In this document: positions 1-11,653 of the stretch, one piece after another
Numbering within the stretch: the stretch's first letter is position 1
How the letters are laid out: the number at the start of each line of letters is the position of its first letter
The notes under the pieces: model-generated
Database searches by the model: none
What the model was told of the DNA's origin: nothing
Seen by the model: only the letters and a program-made list of their open reading frames with translations
Assembly (NCBI GenBank): GCA_038501625.1
Contig: JAZAYU010000010.1
Coordinates: forward strand, 7,461,380 to 7,525,379
Length of the DNA: 64,000 nt
Direction: 5' to 3'
From: Corbicula japonica
Lineage: Eukaryota > Mollusca > Bivalvia > Venerida > Cyrenidae
Translations under genes and position numbers: made by a program

Positions 1-995
1 TCTAACATGAGCAATGACGACATGTTTGTGTTTTCCGGGCCTGATATCAATACAAGCACATACGACTGAACAACTCTGGTTTCATGAACAATGCCGACCA
101 GTTTACCTCAGCATTATAAACAAAAAAAATCCAATTAGTTTATAAACCCAGACTTAACTGACTTGTCTTGTCTAGTTGAAATCCTGGCAAATTTATTCAA
201 GGTCTTCATTTCAAAGAAGGTACCTTACTCCTGATGTTGAAGTAAAACATAATTATTTCACTTTAATTATATCTCTCCTCCAGAAAGGGTGCTTCACTCA
301 GAAATGTAAAAAGACATTGATGTGTGCAATGTAAACTAATACCTTAACTGACTAAACCACACTGATAACCTGAGAACACGTTTTAATGTTCGTAAAGTTG
401 ACAGACTGGACTGGAAGCATGGAAGAGTGAAGTTAGCAGCCTGGTTGTGTGAAGTTGGTTGAATGGCAGTTTATTTTTATTAGGTTGCAAGTTGGAGCTT
501 TGATAATCTGAGTAGTCTTACAGTTGTTAATTACGTCAAAATGTCACATCCGTTAAAGTTCACGCTGCCCGGCTATCAATTTTACCCTGCAAGGTTGCCA
601 GGCTGCCAGCTTCACGTTGCTAGGCTGCCAACATTTCAAAAAAGTTAAACGTAAGGTCTGATATAAAGAAATTCCATTAATATTTTGATGCTTGACTTTT
701 GAAATTTCTAACTCACGGAGGGATGCAGAAAAAATAATTCTAACAATGTGTCTCTGAAAGGAGTTAGGATGAAAGTTAAATCTTTATTTATCCATTAAAG
801 AGACCACTGGTATTCGATACTTTCCTACTAAACGATTTAATTAATAAAACAAAGAATCATTTAGTAGATCAGAAAATATGAACGACGGTTGTTTGTTTAA
901 GTATTTTACAGTTAACCAAGAATTAAAGGTTGATAATCAAGTTGTATTTGATTAGCAGGTATATCCATATAGACAACAAAGACGAAAAATTTCAG
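1..995. other. No gene seen; short minisatellite-like patch
   Basis: AT-rich sequence with only short, unsupported reading frames. At about 555-635 there is a patch of alternating GCTGCC / GGCTGCCA words (for example GCCAGGCTGCCAGCTTCACG) that resembles the 80-94 bp minisatellite at 10.75-11.23 kb, so a fragment of the same repeat family is likely. Nothing else is supportable. Confidence 0.5.
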
Positions 996-1170
996 CCCAT
1001 GTCTTACCCTCGGGTTCTCACTTTCGTTAGTTGTTTGTGGCGTCTATTTTGTAACTGGTTATTTTATAATCATGCTCTCTTCCCCTCTCTACTTTTTGCT
1101 TGTGTAGAGAGGCTTTATCTGCTGGATGTGATTCCTGATATGCATATTTCACTTTTTTACTCGGTTGTGC
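996..1170 (+). repeat. ~190 bp interspersed repeat, copy A
   Basis: This segment contains the words CTCGGGTTCTCACTTTCG, TTGTGGCGTC and CTGATATGCATATTTCAC in the same order and spacing as at 2,284-2,480 (plus strand) and, reverse-complemented, 21,990-22,178. Three dispersed copies in two orientations mark a mobile or formerly mobile family. No coding capacity is visible and I do not recognise the family. Copy A appears shorter at its left end than copies B and C. Confidence 0.7.
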
Positions 1171-2283
1171 AACTTGGTTAGTTATAATTCTTCATTCGTG
1201 GGTGTGAAAATCGTTATCTTTATTGTAAATCATTTGCAATTATCGTAAAACTATAAAATTGGGAATGTCCGGACACAGCCAAGCAATTTAAAAATAAAAT
1301 GGCATTTTAAAGTTAAAGTTAAATAGTGTCTTATATAAATGAAAAGTTTTAACCAAAACAGTTATTTGTTAAAATTTAAGAATTTTAACTTGGCATCTGA
1401 ATTCTGAGTATCCACCTTTAAATAAGTAAGTTACAATTGGACAATGTTCTCACAATACAATCAATCATACACATTTTATTATACCTGTTGCTTGGTCCTC
1501 TGATTAGAGTGCAATTGAACATATTCGAATAACAAAGTTGTGCGCCTTATAACTAAAATTTTATTTAAAAAATACCACAACATTATCGAGATGGTAATTA
1601 CCGACACAATTGCGCTAAGATTAAAATACTTAAACAAAACACTGAAACTAATGTTTATTTACATATAATAGTTATGAAAATATCTCTGAAACTGCTTAAC
1701 TAAGTGGCCTAAACGAACACTTAATTGTGTTATACATAACAAAATATTAAAACACTTAGTTTTAATTCAAAAATAGAGGTGCTAGTAATATTGATTTCCC
1801 CGGTTATTCGTAAAAAACATATGCAAATTCAAAAAAGGTTTCCAACATGATATTCTACAGCGCTCTGCAGGCCTGGTGATTAACCCATCTACAGTTGATC
1901 ACTTTGCTTACCTCTTTCGTTGTACGACGGTAGCAGAGGTTTGAGAGTTTATTAAGGTTTATGAGAAAAGCTTTTCTTTAAATAACCTAGAAGCTCGATT
2001 TGTTTCTTTTATTCCTGTCAGTATCACTGTCATAGTGTTCTCGTTAATTTGACTCCAGGGGCTCTGGTCTCGGTAAGATCATCGAGGTACTCGCCAATTT
2101 GCCTTTGCAATGCTATTAGCTTCTTATGTTTTATATGTTCGTGTGCTTTTGCATGCAACATTGTTGAGCTGATGGGTGAGTTGGAGTTAATTCACCAAGA
2201 CAACGTGTACTTGTTTATTGATATGAGAACCTGTTGGGGCAAGTGTGAGGTTGTTGCATCCTAAAAGCTGGGTTAAAACACCT
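1171..2283. other. No feature recognised
   Basis: About 1.1 kb of AT-rich DNA. No long open frame, RNA gene or clear tandem repeat was seen on either strand. Confidence 0.4.
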
Positions 2284-2480
2284 ATGGACATTTATTTTTG
2301 CCACTGACCGTTCCAAGGCGGTAACTCCAAGAGTTCTCTTTTCCGTTAATTGTTTGTGGCGTCTTATTTGAATTAACATACCAACATTTTCTCTTTCCCT
2401 CTCTTCGTTTTCGCTGCGTGATAAGGCTGGGTTTTGTTAGTGCGGCGATTCCTGATTTATGCATATTTTACTTTTTTAAG
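2284..2480 (+). repeat. ~190 bp interspersed repeat, copy B
   Basis: Second copy of the family at 996-1,170. It includes TTGCCACTGACCGTTCC, CAAGGCGGTAACTCC, TTGTTTGTGGCGTC and GATTTATGCATATTTTAC, all matched in order by the minus-strand copy at 21,990-22,178, which lies inside the 712 bp satellite and so shows the repeat can be inserted. Confidence 0.75.
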
Positions 2481-2502
2481 TACTTCTCCTCGGCTGATTG
2501 TT

Positions 2503-2890
2503 TTACATACGAGGGTTGTTCAAAAAATAATAAGACTGCGGCTCTATTGTTCAGACCTTTTAATTTACTTACACGATTTTTGAAGCAACGAATATCGGAA
2601 CATTTCCTCTACATACAGTGAAAAAATCAATATTTTTTTTAACAAATAGCACATCTATAGAATTTACAAATAACAAGTGGTACGAAACCCGGCGCACGCT
2701 AACATTACAGCAAATGACGTTTGTGCCGTCTCATAATAAATACGAAATGTCACAAGCGTCATTATTGCTTAAGACACTCTTCCATAACCAAATTTTCGTC
2801 TGTGGTGATCACGCGGAAAGAAATTGGCCACATTTTTACTCCACTCTCATGGGAAAGGCTCGGAAGTCGGCCGTTCTTTGCTATTAATGG
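2503..2890 (+). other. Possible mariner-like terminal sequence with short ORF
   Basis: The sequence ACGAGGGTTGTTCAAAAAAT at about 2,510 resembles the terminal inverted repeats of mariner-type transposons. No inverted partner was found downstream, and the open frame at 2,618-2,887 (89 residues) shows no transposase motif I recognise. Treat as a candidate end only. Confidence 0.25.
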
Positions 2891-3400
2891 TGATCTTTGA
2901 TCACCATCTCTGCACCAGGCTAGCATTTATGAAACAAAATCGGGGAAAATATCTCTAATAATTACTGCGTATCCTAATGTCATTAACTTTTTGAAATACT
3001 CATAGATCTAGGTAAACACAATAAAATAGTATAAAAATCCCTCTCATATTCAATTCTTTGTTAAGAATCGAAAAAAAATGACCCGATGCTAACAACAAAC
3101 ATACGGGACAGCTCGCGACCTGTATACCAGCGATCCTTCTGTAGCTCTTATGCAACTGACGTCACTAACGTTCCGTCAATATCACGCTTTCTTATTGGCC
3201 TTTTCTGTCTGTGATCTCGTCTTTGCCATCTTTGAATCGCCTGTGCCAGCTGAAAACGCCTGACCTGCTCGCCGATTCATTGCCCTTCATTGATCTAACA
3301 TACTCATATGAAGCTGAACAAAATAATATAGCGCATTTTTTTATCTTTTAAATGGACGTCAAAACTCTACATTTAAATCTATGACTACTGGCTTTCAAAT
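2891..3400. other. No feature recognised
   Basis: Roughly 500 bases without an open frame or obvious repeat. A single palindromic TGACGTCA-like word occurs near 3,158, with no further context. Confidence 0.35.
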
Positions 3401-3518
3401 CGTATTTGTTTAGCAAGAAAACGTCCAAATGACATCAAATTTTGATAATACGCCACCTAAATTTAACGAAACAGGTTGGCGGAATATCAGGAAACACGGA
3501 CGCAGAATTATGAAAAAA

Positions 3519-4016
3519 CTAAAAATCTGTAAAAAATGCCCTATGTTCATTACAAGCGATGAAGGCTTTATTCTCTCTAGCAAACGTTTTTTCAATGAGA
3601 CTGGTTAGTTTGTCTCTTATTAAATTATGAGGGAGCGAAGTGTATAATGTTGAGAAATCGTAAGTAGACAAACAGAACGCCCGATAATTATTTGATTTAA
3701 GCTTATTCAAAACGTCATTTGAATTCTTAATCGACCAAAATAAATTTTTGCCAGAAGTTTCAAAAACCTTATCACAATACCTAATCTAATTACGTGTTCT
3801 TTTATAGCTGTAAGACAAGATGTTAAGAGCACAGATAATTTAGTAGTAGTGCAAGAACTAGAGTTAGCAATAAATCTTGCTTTATACGGTGTTTTATGCA
3901 TTTTAGGTAACCAATACATAGTAGGTACTTTGTCTTGTTTCGGCTCAATACTGATTCTAAATTTTGTAATTTGTAGAGTGTGTGCAGTAACAATATCACT
4001 CTCAGGTAAATCTAAT
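3519..4016 (-). pseudogene. Penelope-like retroelement reverse transcriptase fragment
   Basis: Reading the minus strand from about 4,016 down gives a conserved block containing YWLPKMHK, KARFIANSS and the motif-A region YDFSTLYTSLPH, characteristic of Penelope-like RTs. The first part (3,919 downward) and second part (3,710 downward) lie in different frames; the break coincides with a direct duplication of five bases (ATTAGATTAG on the minus strand) near 3,783. After about residue FFTDF the similarity ends: the catalytic DD region and the GIY-YIG endonuclease are absent. This is therefore a 5'- and 3'-truncated, frameshifted copy with no expected activity. Family assignment rests on motif recognition, not on a search. 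Confidence 0.8.
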
Positions 4017-4204
4017 CTTCAATAACTTTTACGAGCTGCGCCGGGTGCGCGTTACCATGGTTATTAAATAACATTGGATACTTGGATTTAGCAAAATTAT
4101 GTCATAAAATCATGCTCGATTTGTAGACAACATTTCACGAGTGCCGTACATATGAAAATATTTCAGATTTAATGAAATATGAAAAAGCACGACTCGCAGT
4201 CCTA

Positions 4205-5645
4205 TTTGACTTCATCGGCTGGTTGTTCATAGGTTTGGTATCAGGTGAACGGAATGTGACTTCTTCGGCTGGTTGTTCATAGGTTTGGTATCAGGTGCAC
4301 GGCATGTGACTTCATCGGCTGGTTTCATTGGTTTGGTGATCGGCATGTGACTTCATCGGCTGGTTGTTCATAGGTTTGTTGATCGGCATGTGACTTCCTT
4401 TTCTGTTTTCATAGGTTTGCTGATCGACATGTGACTTCATCGGCTGGTTGTTCATGGTTTGGTGATTGGCATGTGAATTCAGCGGCTGGTTGTTCATAGG
4501 TTTGGTGATTGGCATGTGACTTCATCGGCTGGTTGTTAATAGGTGGGTGAAGATCGGATATGACTTTATTTGCTGGTTGTTCATAGGTTTGGTGATCGAC
4601 ATGTGACTTCATCGGCTGGTTGTTCATAGGTTTGTTGATCGGCATGTGACTTCATCGGCTGGTTTTATAGGTTTCGTGATCGGCACGTGACTTCATCGGC
4701 TGGTTGTTCATAGGTTTGTTGATCGGCATGTGACTTCATCGGCTGGTTGTTCATAGGTTTGTTGATCGGCATGTGACTTCATCGGCTGGTTTTATAGGTT
4801 TCGTGATCGGCACGTGACTTCATCGGCTGGTTGTTCATAGGTTTGTTGATCGGCATGTGACTTAATCGGCTAGTTGTTCATAGGTTTGTTGATCGGCATG
4901 TTACTTCATTGGCTGGTTGTTCATAGGTTTGGTAACAGGTGAACTTCATGTAAATTACTCGGCTGGTTTAATTGGTTTGTTGAATGGCATGTGACTTCTT
5001 TGGCTTGGTGTTCAAAGGTTTGGTATCAGGTGAACGGAATGTGACTTCTTCGGCTGGTTGTTCATAGGTTTGGTATCATGTCAACGGCATGTGACTTCCT
5101 CAGCTGGTTTCATAGGTTTGGTGATCGGCATGTGACTTCATCGACTGGTTGTTCATAGGTTTGGGATCGGCATGTGACTTCATCGGCTGGTTGTTCATAG
5201 GTTTGGTGATCGGCATGTGACTTCATCGGCTGGTTGTTCATAGGTTTGTTGATCGGCATGTGACTTCATCGGCTGGTTGTTCACAGGTTTGGGATCGGCA
5301 TGTGACTTATTCGGCTGGTTTCATTGGTTTGGTGAACGGCATGTGACTTCATCGGCTTGTTTATATGTTTGGTATCAGGTGAACGGAATGTGACTTCTAT
5401 TGCTGGTTGTTCATAGTTTGGTATCAGGTGAATGGCATGTGACTTCCTCGGCTGGTTTCATTGGTTTGGTGAACGGCATGTGACTTCCTTGGCTTGGTGT
5501 TCATATGTTTGGTATCTGGTGAACGGAATGTGACTTCTACTGCTGGTTGTTCATAGTTTGGTATCAGGTGAACGGCATGTGACTTCTTCGGCTCGTTTCA
5601 TAGCTTTGGTACATGTAAACGGCATGTGACTTCCTCGGCTGGTTG
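4205..5645 (+). repeat. 43 bp minisatellite (about 33 units)
   Basis: Tandem array of a ~43 bp unit with the core CTTCATCGGCTGGTTGTTCA followed by TAGGTTTG and GATCGGCATGTGA. Variants with TATCAGGTGAACGG in place of TGATCGG make 47-48 bp units, mostly at the two edges (4,225-4,310, 5,015-5,090, 5,360-5,640), while near-identical 43 bp units fill the middle. This is the usual pattern of unequal exchange homogenising the centre. Minus-strand open frames through it are repeat translations and show no domain. Confidence 0.9.
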
Positions 5646-6570
5646 CAGCGCCGCTCGGGAAATGAAATGTCATCTCTTTCAAGCTGTATCATTCAAGCTA
5701 ACCAATACATCTTGAAGGGGTGCAGCTTTAAAAACCTGAATTTCCAATTTAAAAATGGGTATCACAATTAATAAAATAATGCTGCAATGAGATCTTGTCT
5801 CGAACGAAAGGATAATAAAAACCAAACAAAACTATTTTTCCTTAATGCTTTAATTTTGCTGCATTTATCAATTTTTTGTAAAAATTGTCAATTTGTTTGA
5901 AAAACATTTCAATTATAGTAAAGCAGATAGCTTATAAGGTTGTTTTTTTTTGCAACAAAGGTAGATTATTCACTGGCTTCACTAAAGTTCATTACAAAGG
6001 GTAGATATATAACTCTTGGTTGACATGATATAGTTTTTGTTATGATCTCTCATCAGAACCCTAAAAAAGACTGGCTAATAGGTTAAAGGACCGACTAGCT
6101 TCTTGTAGAGAAAACATTTGTTGAACACAGCCGTTGAGCAAATTTAATTTGCAGGTATATGCGCCTAATAATGTCTTCAAAGTCCTATTTCGCCCTACAT
6201 TATATGAATTACATTTGCAAATAAGAACCCTCTAACAAGTATTATCGCTGATACCATGTAAACGTTTCATACAACGTAAGACTGTGCTTAAAGGGAAAAT
6301 AGAGACATGTGCGAAAAGTATATGAACACATTTCTGCATTCTGTATCATTGCTCTCCCTTGTATATATGATCTTATAATCTGTTGCGTTTGTTTCAATTG
6401 GAGATTGACCTTTTTTTCTGGGATGTTGGAAGGTTAGGGCGTTGATTTAAAAACGTTCGCTTTTCTGGCATAATAAAATATTCGTACCAAGAGTAACGTT
6501 CTGTTCGTATTCAATAGTATTTAGATTTAAATGTTCATATTGAGACTTTACAAACTTTATGCATTAAGTT
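5646..6570. other. No feature recognised
   Basis: AT-rich single-copy-looking sequence between the minisatellite and a SINE fragment. No gene or RNA was identified. Confidence 0.4.
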
Positions 6571-6574
6571 TTGG

Positions 6575-6645
6575 GGAATTGCAGGGCTAGGCGCTGTCGC
6601 CGTGACGGTGCCGGTTCGCTCCCAGCTAGAGGCACTATCATTTGA
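6575..6645 (+). mobile_element. tRNA-derived SINE, 5'-truncated
   Basis: The segment contains GGCTAGGCGCTGTCGCCGTG and a box-B-like GGTTCGCTCCCAGCTAGAGG, matching the 3' half of the complete SINE present in three tandem copies on the minus strand at 57,675-58,292. The box-A half is missing, so it would not be expected to be transcribed by RNA polymerase III. Confidence 0.75.
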
Positions 6646-7456
6646 TGGCTTTATTCAACACATTCCTTGAGTATAATGTTGATTTGTTGGTGTTGGTTTG
6701 TCCTTGTGCTCCATGGGTATGTCTTATTATATTGGTCGTCCTGTGTAGATTTAGATCAGCCGGTTCATCCTTGCCGACAGTTCAATATCTACACTGTTAG
6801 CTTCTCAGTCAAGTATATCCTACTCATTCTAAAAGCGAACAATATACTGAATCTTGATTATAAGGCATTATTGTGCCAGTTGAACTGGATCTACACTGAT
6901 CGCCCAAGGTATAATTGCCGCATCTCATGGATTATAAAGCAATGGTGATTTACATCAATCAATGAACAATATTTTAGTTATCCACCGGCGCTCTGCTCAC
7001 CTAATGAGTTTGCCGAGTTATATGTTTTTACTATCGCACTTCACTGAACACCTGTGGTTTCTAAAATAATCGGCGGATGAATCGTCGCAGTGATACAGAA
7101 GGATTACAGTGCCACCTATATCGCATATACCTGTGGTGTGGTGTGAGACATGTTTTATTACCTGACACTTTAACTTGGATTATTTTAATCAAAAGTGATT
7201 TTATATTGGAGTATTTTATATGGATGTGTGCAGGAAAGTACCTTCTATATATCAATGAACTCTGTTTTGAAAAAAAATACATAAATGAAAGAGATATTTT
7301 AGAAATACAGAAAACAAAAGGCAACAAAAGACTGATTTTCTTTAAAATCACCTGATTCACACTTCACTGGTTACACTGGTATAGTAAATACCTAGAGGAT
7401 TACCAAGAAGGGACCATCTCACCTGAACTGTTTACCGTTATCCAGCAAGTACAGTC

Positions 7457-8584
7457 ATGGTGCATGCATTGCATATAATTATTTTAACCATAGTTCTGAC
7501 TACATATAGGTCAGTTATAGACACCAAAGTGTTTACTCTCATCAACAAGCATTCTCGAGATGAACTAGTGCCAATCAAAATCTTATCTGTACAATACAAA
7601 AATGTGTTGTGCACAGATCAGCCTTACATTGAACAAGTTAGAGTAAACCTACTCTGTGCCCCAGACTTATGCTTTTCAACTGCTACAACTATGTACTACC
7701 ACTGTACAAGATTTAAACAAAGCCTTCGTCACATGGACTCATATAAAATGTTCAAGATGTCCTTTCTTTTACTGTGCGGCGATATAGCAATGAACCCAGG
7801 ACCTGTTAAGAATCCTTGTGCTGTATGTACCAAACCTATTGCTCGAACACATCGTTTTGTAGTCTGTCACAGCTGTGCTCAACAGACGCACATTAAGTGT
7901 GCAAATATACCTGCAACTACGTACAGCCAACACTATCACCTCTTGGATCGAAAATGGTTCTGTAGCGAGACCTGCTGTTTTGATTCTGAACTTTCACCAA
8001 TACCTACATTAAATAACAACGAAACAGAACAAACATCGACCTGTGAAAAATTAACTGTGAACCCCTTACCGATCGATTCAACATTCTCGACTATGATAAT
8101 AAATATAAATGACAGTTTTGTCCCCCCAGCTGATGAAGAAGAAGACTGGAAGGACTCATTAAATGTAATAAATGATTCTCATCATACCTCTATTAATTCA
8201 CAACCAGAGTGTCTTGACATTTTTACGGAAGTGAAAATGCTTAGAAACAAGGATCGTAAACGACCTCTTATAGGTCATTTAAACATCAACAGCATAAGAT
8301 ACAAATTTCAAGAGATCAGAGACTTATTTGACCGTTACTTAGTAGATTTATTTTGTGTATCTGAAACGAAAATTGACGATACCTTCAGCGATAACCTATT
8401 TAGTGTAGATGGATATAAACTTTACCGAAATGATCGCGATGCACGCGGTGGTGGCATTATGGTATTTACCCGTGCTGATTTACCTATAAAGAGACGTATT
8501 GACCTGGAAAGTGAGCAACTAGAATCAATATGTTTAGAACTTGAGATGCAGAAAAGAAAATGGGGTATTCTTAAGAAACCTTAA
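7457..8584 (+). CDS. LINE ORF: 2A-like motif, PHD-like finger, endonuclease N-terminus
   Basis: This 375-codon frame begins with a hydrophobic N-terminus, then at residues 108-116 carries GDIAMNPGP, a 2A-like ribosome-skipping motif. Next comes a Cys/His-rich segment (about residues 119-175: CAVC, CHSC, HIKC, WFCSETCC) resembling a PHD-type finger. From about residue 273 it reads GHLNINSIR, CVSETKIDD and GGG, the start of an APE-type endonuclease. The frame then runs into a short foreign tail and stops: the endonuclease catalytic His/Asp region (the usual GDFN and SDH motifs) is missing. Established knowledge: some CR1/L2-group LINEs of marine invertebrates carry N-terminal 2A-like sequences. 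The ATG at 7,457 is the first in frame; whether it is the natural start is uncertain. Confidence 0.8.
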   Translation: MVHALHIIILTIVLTTYRSVIDTKVFTLINKHSRDELVPIKILSVQYKNVLCTDQPYIEQVRVNLLCAPDLCFSTATTMYYHCTRFKQSLRHMDSYKMFKMSFLLLCGDIAMNPGPVKNPCAVCTKPIARTHRFVVCHSCAQQTHIKCANIPATTYSQHYHLLDRKWFCSETCCFDSELSPIPTLNNNETEQTSTCEKLTVNPLPIDSTFSTMIININDSFVPPADEEEDWKDSLNVINDSHHTSINSQPECLDIFTEVKMLRNKDRKRPLIGHLNINSIRYKFQEIRDLFDRYLVDLFCVSETKIDDTFSDNLFSVDGYKLYRNDRDARGGGIMVFTRADLPIKRRIDLESEQLESICLELEMQKRKWGILKKP

Positions 8585-10442
8585 AACTAAAGTTAAATGT
8601 GAATCGATTAAAACTTACTTTTTCGAACGTTGTGGTGGCGGGCCTAAATCCAAGGATTTCTGGCCCACTATCAAACCGTTCCTTTCTAAAAAGTCAGTCT
8701 CTCGTGGTTCTCAAGATATCAAGTTTTCATTTTCTTTAATAATGATATCAAATCAATCAGAAGTATGCGAAAACCTAAACGATTTCTATGTTAATATTGC
8801 CAAAAATATAGGCATCGATGTTCAGGAAAATATTTCACAAACTCACCCTAGTGTATCTAAAATAATTGAAACCCACAATACAAACAACCAGTTCCATTTC
8901 CAATCTGTTACCCAAACAGAAATATCTAAGTCCCTTAAGTCGTTAAACCCTAAAAAGGCCACCGGTGTCGATAATATCCCACCAAAAATCCTAAATTGCT
9001 CTGCTCCGTCTATTAGTGTACCACTAACACGAATTGTTAATAAAATGACTGAAACTAATATCTTTCCTGATGATCTTAAAAAGGCCCAAGTAACCCCATT
9101 ATATAAGAAAGATGACCCATTTGTAATGAAAAATTATAGACCTGTAAGCATCCTTTCATCGACGTCAAAAGTTTTTGAAAAAGTTATAAATGATCAACTC
9201 TGTACATATTTTGATAATATCTTTCATAACTTTTTAGCTGCATTTCGTCCGAAATACGGTTGTCAGACAACACTTTTGCGAATGATAGAAGATTGGAAAA
9301 TGGCGCTAGATAACAATGAACATGTGGGTGCCATACTTATGGACTTGTCAAAAGCATTTGATTGCCTCCCACATAACCTCATCACTCTTAAACTCAAAGC
9401 ATATGGCTTGTCAGACAACTCTGTTTTACTTGTACATAATTATTTAACTAACAGAAAACAAAGGGTTAAAATAGGTAAAGTACATAGCTCTTGGACTGAA
9501 ACTATCAAAGGTGTTCCACAGGGATATATTTTAGGACCTCTTATCTTTAACATTTTTATAAACGATATTTTTTACTTTATTGAAAAATCTACACTTAATA
9601 ACTACGCAGATGATAACACCCTTTCTTTTAACCATCCTAATATTTGTGTTTTAAAATCCACCCTAGAACAAGAAAGCAAAACACTCATTAACTGGTTTAA
9701 CATAAATCAAATGCAAGCCAATCCAGATAAGTTTCAGTCCTTAGCTGTTGGTAAGAAAACCCACGACCAACTGAAATGTTTTAACATAGATGATGTAAAT
9801 ATTGCATGTGAAGATCAGGTTAAACTCCTAGGTGTAGATTTAGACTTTTTATTGAATTTTGATGCACAAATTACCCGGCTATGCAAAAAAGCTGCTGGTC
9901 AGTTAAATGTACTTTTAAGACTTAGTAAATTTTTATCTGTAGAATGTAAACTGTTGGTATATAAATCTTTTATCAGGTCAAATTTTAACTTTTGTCCTAT
10001 TATATGGCATTTTTGTAGTAAACAGAATACTGAAAAGTTAGAGAAACTTCAACACCGTGCACTTAGAATTGTTTTTAATGATTTTAATTCAACCTATGAA
10101 GATTTACTAGAAAAAGTAAATATGCCCACTTTGCATCTTGCTAGACTTAGAACCATAGCGATAGAAACATATAAATGCCTTTACCGTTTATCTCCCCCTT
10201 ATCTTCACGATCTTGTTGAATTCAAACAATCAACCTATACTCTTAGAAACAGTAACACCATTTTAGTCCCAAAAGTCCGAACAACAACATATGGCAAGAA
10301 ATCTTTCAGGTTTGAGGCAGCCCGGGTCTGGAACAATCTACCAAATCATGTAAGAACGTGTGATAACTACAAGGAGTTTACCAGAACGATCCAGACCTGG
10401 ACTGGTCAGACCTGTACATGTGTCATGTGTAAATGTATATAA
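8570..10442 (+). CDS. LINE reverse transcriptase (CR1/L2 group)
   Basis: After the deletion junction near 8,570 the frame shifts relative to the upstream ORF and runs about 620 codons. Visible RT blocks in order: LKSLNPKKATGVDNIPP; NYRPVSIL; motif A with DLSKAFDCLPH; motif B GVPQGYILGPLIF (the usual Ser after Gln-Gly is Tyr); motif C YADD; then KLLGVDLD and a long C-terminal thumb region ending W-x-G plus a Cys-rich CVMC tail. All catalytic aspartates are present, so the RT core looks intact even though the protein cannot be made in frame with its endonuclease. The frame has no convincing start codon of its own. Expected role: target-primed reverse transcription in the nucleus. Confidence 0.88.
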
Positions 10443-10744
10443 TTTTATGTGATTTTATGTGCAACCTTTGTGATGTACTTTATATGTTAGAATGTCAGTC
10501 TTATCAATATTGTGTTTTATTTTTCTAACTGTCGTAACTTTCTTTTTAAAGGTTTCGTTGATTGTCTTTTTATGTCTATGTGTTAAACGATCTCTGTTAT
10601 GTCGGAAAATAGCTTATAGCTAATGTTTTTTATTGTACAAACCGACGTTAAATAAAGTTTCTTGTATCTTGTATCTTGTATCTTGTATCTTGTATAAAGA
10701 ATAATATTATATTTTCCAAGCACTGACATTTATTTTAACTACCT

Positions 10745-11236
10745 GTTGTTTCAAACTGCCTGACAGCAATTTTCACGCTTCCTGGCTGCCAGTTTGCCAT
10801 CTTAACGCTGCCAGATTGTCAAACTATCTTCAAGCTACTTGGCTGTCTGGCTTCCATCTTCAAGCTGCCTGGCTGTCCAGCTTAACGCTGTCAGATTGTC
10901 AAACTGTCTTCAAGCTACCTTGCTGTCAGGCTTCCATCTTCACGCTGCCTGGCTGCCTGGTTGCCAACCTAACGCTTCTAGATTGTCAGACTTTCTTCAA
11001 GCTACATTGTACCTTGCTGTCAGGCTTCCATCTTCACGCTGCCTGGCTGCCTGGTTGCCAACCTAACGCTTCTAGATTGTCAGACTTTCTTCAAGCTACA
11101 TTGTACCTTGCTGTCAGGCTTCCATCTTCACGCTGCCTGGCTGCCTGGTTGCCAAACTAACGCTTCTAGATTGTCAGACTATCTTCAAGCTACCTGGCTG
11201 TCAGGCTTCCATCTTCATGCCTGGCTGACAAATCGA
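10745..11236 (+). repeat. 80-94 bp GCTGCC-rich minisatellite
   Basis: The marker CTTCCATCTTCACGCTGCC recurs at 10,851, 10,931, 11,025, 11,119 and 11,206, giving spacings of 80, 94, 94 and 87 bases. Between markers are CTTCTAGATTGTCAGACT and TTCAAGCTAC. Two units (10,931-11,118) are nearly identical, implying recent duplication. The open frames through it are repeat translations. A related patch occurs at 555-635. Confidence 0.85.
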
Positions 11237-11653
11237 ACCCTTGCTAATGAATGGAACTGATGAAATATATCCTACGATTTTATTATTGAGAGAAAGAGCT
11301 TTCAAAACTTCAAAGTCTGCCTATCTTGAGATTTTTTAATAAAATGATAAAAATAATGAGGAAAGATTTTTGATGATGATTTGTAAGGATAATTATTATA
11401 CGTTTAAGCCAGTTATGATGCACATTTTCTCACTGAGCATCGGGGGACCACAATAGCTATAATGTTATACCAGTGTAGCTTTGGTAATGTTCCAGCACTA
11501 AGGAAATGTTCTGCATTTGCACTTTGATGTCTTTGAAACATATTTTATTTCAGCTATTTCAAGACATCGTAAGAACCAACGGAATCCTAACAGCGTGCCA
11601 ACACTTACTTTTTTCAAGCCATTTGTTTAGGAAAACTTAAAATGACATTAAAC

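Larger units (their letters stand above)
7000..10697 (+). mobile_element. CR1/L2-type non-LTR retrotransposon, internally deleted
   Basis: A LINE with an N-terminal 2A-like/zinc-finger region, AP-endonuclease N-terminus, full RT domain, a 3' UTR with AATAAA near 10,651, and a short tandem tail of about five TTGTATC-type heptamers (10,658-10,696). Such short-repeat tails, in place of poly(A), are typical of the CR1/L2 group. The 5' boundary is not visible; 7,000 is an approximation, with possible 5' UTR before the first ATG at 7,457. A deletion removes most of the endonuclease (see 8,560-8,585), so the copy is defective. Confidence 0.85.

Noticed and set aside
4205..5645. CRISPR-like array of ~43 bp units
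   Set aside because: Units are directly contiguous without unique spacers, and the DNA is eukaryotic; it is a minisatellite.
10816..11160. 114-codon frame in the GCTGCC-rich region
   Set aside because: Lies wholly within the 80-94 bp minisatellite and has no domain.
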